From contig JAJYUT010000007.1 in the NCBI GenBank assembly GCA_021792365.1, forward strand, positions 62,001 through 126,000: a DNA stretch of 64,000 nucleotides. The letters are read 5' to 3'. The notes below the pieces were generated by a model. It saw only the letters and a list, made by a program, of their open reading frames with translations, did not search any database and had not been told where the DNA came from. This DNA is from Pseudomonadota bacterium (lineage in GTDB: Bacteria; Pseudomonadota; Alphaproteobacteria; Dongiales; Dongiaceae). The translations under genes were made by a program, and so were the position numbers. This document shows, in pieces, positions 60,247-64,000 of the stretch. Within the stretch, counting starts at the first letter, position 1, and every line of letters begins with the position of its first letter.

Positions 60247-61614
60247 ATGAAGATTGCCGTCGTTGGCAGCGGGTATGTCGGCCTGGTTTCCGGCGCCTGC
60301 TTCTCCGAGTTCGGGTTCGAGGTGGTCTGCGTCGACCAGGATGCGACCAAGATCGCGCAGCTTAATGACGGCAAGATCCCGATCTACGAGCCGGAGCTGG
60401 ACACGCTGGTGAAGAACAATGTCGCCCGCAGGCGGCTCTTTTTCACCACTGACCTGAGCGCCGCGATGGCCGGCGCGTCCGCGGTTTTCATCGCGGTCGG
60501 CACGCCGAGCCGCCGCGGCGACGGGCACGCGGACCTCAGCTATGTCTATGCTGCGGCCAAGAGCATCGCACACGAGATTCGCGGCTATACCGTCATTGTC
60601 ACGAAGTCGACCGTTCCGGTGGGCACCGGCCGCGAGGTCGCGAAGATCATCCGCGAGACCAACCCGAACGCCGATTTCGACGTGGTGTCCAACCCCGAGT
60701 TCCTGCGCGAAGGCTCCGCGATCGGCGACTTCATGCGGCCCGATCGCGTTGTCATCGGCTGCGAATCGGACCGGGCGCGGGACATCATGCGCCAGCTCTA
60801 CCGGCCGCTGTTCCTGATCGAGACTCCGATCCTGTTCACCAATCTCGAGACGTCGGAGCTCACCAAATACGCCGCCAACGCCTTCCTGGCGATGAAGATC
60901 TCCTACATCAACCAGCTCTCCGACCTGTGCGACCAGGTCGGGGCCGACGTGCACGATGTCGCGCGCGGCATCGGCCTCGATGGGCGTATCGGCCCCAAGT
61001 TCCTGCATCCGGGCCCGGGCTATGGCGGCTCCTGCTTCCCGAAGGATACGCTTGCGCTGGTGAAAACCGCGCGGGATGCCGGGGCGCCGATCTCGCTGAT
61101 CGAGACGACGGTGGCGTTCAACGATACACGCAAGCGCCAGATGGTCGAGCGGATCGTGGCGGCATCCGGCGGAACGGTCGCCGGCAAAACAATCGGCGTG
61201 CTCGGCCTCACCTTCAAGCCAAACACGGACGATATGCGGGACGCGCCGAGCCTGGTCATCCTGCCGGAACTGGTGAAGCGCGGCGCGAAGGTGCAGGCGC
61301 ATGATCCGGTCGGCGTGGAGGAGGCGAAGAAGCTCATGCCGGATCTCGGCTATTGCGAGGACGCCTATGATGCGGTCACGGGCGCGGACGTGCTGGTCAT
61401 CCTGACCGAATGGAACTCCTACCGGGCGCTCGACCTCAAGCGCATCAAGACGTTGATGAGGGCGGCCAACATTGTCGACCTGCGCAACATCTACCGGCCC
61501 GATGAACTGGCGCAGCTGGGCTATCGCTACGCGAGTCTCGGGCGGCCCCAGCCCGCGCAGGCCGAACCTGCGGTGATCGATCTGGCCGCAGCACGCGAGG
61601 CCGCGGCACGCTGA
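60247..61614 (+). CDS. ugd: UDP-glucose 6-dehydrogenase
   Basis: A 455-residue protein: NAD motif GSGYVG (7-12), EFLREGSAIGDF (151-162), Lys207/Asn211 in LTKYAANAF, and catalytic Cys263 in GPGYGGSCFPKDT. It makes UDP-glucuronic acid from UDP-glucose. The start follows AAGGAG. With GalE and the pyruvyl transferase this predicts an acidic exopolysaccharide containing galactose and/or glucuronic acid; that is inference. An Ala/Glu-rich tail of about 25 residues extends past the family end. Confidence 0.94.
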   Translation: MKIAVVGSGYVGLVSGACFSEFGFEVVCVDQDATKIAQLNDGKIPIYEPELDTLVKNNVARRRLFFTTDLSAAMAGASAVFIAVGTPSRRGDGHADLSYVYAAAKSIAHEIRGYTVIVTKSTVPVGTGREVAKIIRETNPNADFDVVSNPEFLREGSAIGDFMRPDRVVIGCESDRARDIMRQLYRPLFLIETPILFTNLETSELTKYAANAFLAMKISYINQLSDLCDQVGADVHDVARGIGLDGRIGPKFLHPGPGYGGSCFPKDTLALVKTARDAGAPISLIETTVAFNDTRKRQMVERIVAASGGTVAGKTIGVLGLTFKPNTDDMRDAPSLVILPELVKRGAKVQAHDPVGVEEAKKLMPDLGYCEDAYDAVTGADVLVILTEWNSYRALDLKRIKTLMRAANIVDLRNIYRPDELAQLGYRYASLGRPQPAQAEPAVIDLAAAREAAAR

Positions 61615-61648
61615 GCCGCCGTCTTTCCACAGTCCCGGAAAGGGCTTA

Positions 61649-61665
61649 GACGGGCGTTGCCCGTC
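61649..61665 (+). terminator. Hairpin after ugd
   Basis: GACGGGC and GCCCGTC form a perfect 7-bp stem with loop GTT, 35 bases after the ugd stop. No T run follows. Confidence 0.45.
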
Positions 61666-61692
61666 CGGATTGACCCGACGTGGCCGGTCTTG

Positions 61693-61704
61693 TAAATCGA
61701 TTTA
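61693..61704. promoter_or_regulatory. Putative LacI operator before the epimerase gene
   Basis: TAAATCGATTTA, followed by GAG, is identical to the palindrome at 36004-36015 before the LacI-containing operon. It lies 103 bases upstream of the gene at 61807. Confidence 0.6.
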
Positions 61705-61806
61705 GAGGCTGCGATCGCCGACAGCGGCGGCTCGCGGAATGGCGGCTGCACCTACGGCAAAAAACCTTGGCCGGCGTCTGTTCACGGCAGGGCGCGGGAG
61801 GATGAA

Positions 61807-62697
61807 ATGAACAAGCTGGGCGTGCATGCGCTGGTCTGGGTCGGCGGCTGGAGCCACGACGAGTGCGCCAGGGCCATCGAGCAGACGGCGCAACTGGGCT
61901 TCGACCTGATCGAGATCCCGGCGCTCGATCCCAAATCCATCGACGTCGATTTCACGCGCCGCATGCTCGAGGCGAATCGCCTGGGCGTCACCATGTCGCT
62001 GGGCCTCGATGCCGCGACCGACATCTCCAGCGGGGATCCGGAGCAGATCGCGCGCGGCGAGGCACGGCTGATGGACGCCTTGCGCGTGGCGCGCGACATT
62101 GGCGCGACCCATGTCTGCGGCATTCTCTACTCGGCCTTCCAGAAGTATTTCCTGCCGCCGACGGAGAAGGGGATCGCCGGCTCGATCGACGCGATCCGGC
62201 GCTTGTGCGCCGAAGCGGCGAAGAGCGACATCACCATCGGCGTGGAGGTGGTGAACCGTTACGAGAGCAACGTGCTCAACACGGCGGCCCAGGCGGTGGA
62301 TTTCTGCAAGCGGGTGGGTGCGCCGAACGTCAAGGTGCATCTCGACACCTATCACATGCATATCGAGGAGGCCGACATCGAGGCGGCGATTGTCGAAACC
62401 GGCCCGCTGCTCGGCTATTTCCATATCGGGGAGTCCAATCGCGGCTATCTTGGTGCCGGCTCGCTCGATTTCGACCGGGTGTTCCGCGGCCTCGCCAAGG
62501 CGGAGTATCGCGGGCCCATCACTTTCGAATCCTTCTCCTCCGCCGTGGTCAACCAGCCGCTGTCCGGTATCCTGGCGATCTGGCGCAACCTGTGGACCGA
62601 CGGCCGCGACCTGGCCGCCCACGCCAAGGACTTCATCGAAGCCCATCTCAAGGCCGCACAGGAAGCGCACGCTCGCAGCAGGGCCGGATTGCAATAG
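61807..62697 (+). CDS. Ketose 3-epimerase-like (sugar isomerase/epimerase TIM-barrel) protein
   Basis: A 296-residue xylose-isomerase-like TIM-barrel protein resembling D-tagatose/D-psicose 3-epimerases: GFDLIEIPALDP, the metal-ligand segment IGVEVVNRYESNVLNTA, VHLDTYHMHIEEADIE (D-x2-H-x-H), FHIGESNRGYLGAGSLDF, and FESFSS with the second metal-binding Glu. It should interconvert ketoses at C-3, such as fructose and psicose. The site GGGAGGATGAA is good. The palindrome shared with the distant operon of an AlsB-like importer supports a rare-sugar role (inference). Confidence 0.83.
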   Translation: MNKLGVHALVWVGGWSHDECARAIEQTAQLGFDLIEIPALDPKSIDVDFTRRMLEANRLGVTMSLGLDAATDISSGDPEQIARGEARLMDALRVARDIGATHVCGILYSAFQKYFLPPTEKGIAGSIDAIRRLCAEAAKSDITIGVEVVNRYESNVLNTAAQAVDFCKRVGAPNVKVHLDTYHMHIEEADIEAAIVETGPLLGYFHIGESNRGYLGAGSLDFDRVFRGLAKAEYRGPITFESFSSAVVNQPLSGILAIWRNLWTDGRDLAAHAKDFIEAHLKAAQEAHARSRAGLQ

Positions 62698-62767
62698 GCG
62701 GGATTCTGTGCGAGGCCTTGGAGGGCAATAGGGGGCTCGCAGGCGGCCGGGTAGGGTCGCCGATTCG

Positions 62768-63994
62768 ATGACGCTCTTCATCACGATTCTTTTCGCCCTG
62801 ACTTATGTCGGGATGGCGATCGGGCGCGTCCCGGGCTCGCGGGTCGATCGCACCGGCATCGCCATGATCGCTGCCGTCGTGCTGGTCGTCGCCGGCACCC
62901 TCCCGGGCGATGGGATTGCGGACGCCATCCACTTCCCGACCCTGCTGCTGCTCGCCGGCCTCATGATCCTGTCGGCGCGGGTCGGGGCGGCCGGCTTCTA
63001 TGACGCCGCGGCGGCATGGATCGCTCGCCAGGCGGGGCGCCCGTTGCGCTTGCTGGCCCTGACCGTCGCGATCGGCGGGGTGCTGTCTGCCTTGCTGGTC
63101 AACGACATTGTCGTCTTCGCCATGACTCCGCTGCTTTGCGCAGGGCTCGCCGCGCGCAGGCTGGATGCGCGGCCGTTCCTGTTCGGGCTGGCCGCCGCCA
63201 GCAATGCCGGCTCCGCCGCCACGCTGATCGGCAATCCGCAGAACATCATGATCGGGCAGGTCGGCGATCTCGGATTCTGGTCGTATTTCGCGGCGGCCGT
63301 CGTGCCGGCGCTCCTTGCCCTCGTGGTCTCGTTCGGCTGCGTTGCCTGGGCCTGGCGCGGGAGCCTGCGGGCAGAGGCCGCCGCGGTGGCCGTCGCCGCG
63401 CCGTCCTTCGACCGGCAGCAGACCGGGATCTGCGGCATCGCCCTCGTCGTGTTGCTCGCCCTTTTCACGACTCCGCTGCCGCGGGAGATTTCCGCGCTGC
63501 TGATCGCGGCCTGCCTGATCGTAAGCCGCAGATACGCGACCCGGCAACTGCTGGACGAGATCGACCTGCCGCTGCTGATCCTCTTCGCCTCTCTGTTCGT
63601 GGTGAACGAGGCCTTCGCCCGCACCGGCCTGGCGGAGCAGGCGATGCACGCGCTCGAAGGTCACGGTCTGCTGCCCGATCGCGTCTCGCTGCTGGCGCCC
63701 CTGGCGCTGGTGCTCAGCAATACGATCGGCAACGTCCCGGCGGTGGTCATGATCCTGAAGGTCTGGCACGCCATTCCCGAAGGCACCATGGTCGGGTTGG
63801 CGATCCTTTCGACCCTCGCGGGCAATCTGCTGCTGGTCGGCAGCCTCGCGAACCTGATCGTCGCCGAACGGGCAGCAGGGCAGGGTGTTCATCTCTCCTT
63901 CCGCGATCACGCCAGAGCGGGCGCGCCCCTGACGGTGATCTCCATGCTGCTAGCGGGCGTCTGGCTGTGGGGCACCGGTCTCATGAGCTGGTAG
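62768..63994 (+). CDS. SLC13/ArsB/CitM-type ion transporter
   Basis: A 408-residue membrane protein with about eleven helices, in two repeats each with a re-entrant segment: LVNDIVVFAMTPLLCAGL and GSAATLIGNPQNIMIGQ in the first half, and LSNTIGNVPAVVMIL with NLLLVGSLANLIVAE in the second. The family carries citrate, other dicarboxylates, sodium or arsenite; which one cannot be told. It begins 70 bases after the epimerase stop on the same strand and may be cotranscribed. It ends 6 bases before the window end. Confidence 0.88.
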   Translation: MTLFITILFALTYVGMAIGRVPGSRVDRTGIAMIAAVVLVVAGTLPGDGIADAIHFPTLLLLAGLMILSARVGAAGFYDAAAAWIARQAGRPLRLLALTVAIGGVLSALLVNDIVVFAMTPLLCAGLAARRLDARPFLFGLAAASNAGSAATLIGNPQNIMIGQVGDLGFWSYFAAAVVPALLALVVSFGCVAWAWRGSLRAEAAAVAVAAPSFDRQQTGICGIALVVLLALFTTPLPREISALLIAACLIVSRRYATRQLLDEIDLPLLILFASLFVVNEAFARTGLAEQAMHALEGHGLLPDRVSLLAPLALVLSNTIGNVPAVVMILKVWHAIPEGTMVGLAILSTLAGNLLLVGSLANLIVAERAAGQGVHLSFRDHARAGAPLTVISMLLAGVWLWGTGLMSW

Positions 63995-64000
63995 GGTCTC

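Overview
The window is GC-rich, densely coded DNA with short gaps and many 4-bp ATGA or TGATG overlaps. It carries no rRNA, tRNA, CRISPR array, insertion sequence or phage gene that I can see. Gene types point to an alphaproteobacterium of the Rhizobiales/Rhodospirillales kind: a fused rhamnulose-phosphate aldolase/dehydrogenase beside a DeoR regulator and an rha-type importer, many sugar ABC systems, and a CGTCATCC...GGATCCACG palindromic repeat. This assignment is inference.

Region 1 (1-16.9 kb) is a sugar or sugar-acid catabolic island. It has four enolase-superfamily (mandelate racemase type) enzymes, the first cut by the window edge; an IclR regulator; a dipeptide/oligosaccharide-type ABC importer with a fused double ATPase; an SDR dehydrogenase; a second MalEFG-type importer lacking its own ATPase; and an aldose-1-epimerase-like protein. 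Three copies of a palindrome (consensus KTCCAG-N4-YTGGAA) sit in front of iclR/623, between the divergent units at 3.8 kb, and before the SDR operon, so the island is probably one IclR regulon. Both importers have a strong hairpin directly after the binding-protein gene.

Region 2 (16.9-20.9 kb) holds a GNAT acetyltransferase, a DUF72 protein and a large single-pass membrane protein with a long Gly/Ser/Asp pentapeptide-repeat tail, encoded by a 15-bp minisatellite.

Region 3 (20.9-29 kb) resembles the rhizobial L-rhamnose locus: rhaD divergent from a DeoR regulator, then rhaT, rhaP, rhaQ and rhaS. Isomerase, kinase and RhaU mutarotase are not in the window.

Region 4 (29-36 kb) is a minus-strand operon: 2-hydroxyacid dehydrogenase, LacI regulator, an AlsB-like binding protein, permease, half-size ATPase, and two aldo/keto reductases, the last frameshifted. 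A TAAATCGATTTA palindrome before this operon recurs before a ketose-3-epimerase-like gene 26 kb away (61.8 kb), suggesting a shared LacI regulon.

Region 5 (36-39.6 kb) has a secreted subtilisin-like protein, an AraC regulator and a fosmidomycin-resistance-type MFS pump.

Region 6 (39.6-61.6 kb) is an exopolysaccharide locus: six GT2/GT4 glycosyltransferases and a GT25 enzyme, a polysaccharide co-polymerase, a BY-kinase-like protein lacking the Walker A lysine, an ExeA-like ATPase, a VanZ-like protein, a Tat-exported beta-helix protein, a pyruvyl transferase, an outer-membrane beta-barrel, a Wza/GumB-like exporter, GalE, the initiating phosphoglycosyl transferase and UDP-glucose dehydrogenase. 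No flippase, polymerase or exosortase is visible. Region 7 is the LacI-linked epimerase and an SLC13/ArsB-type transporter.
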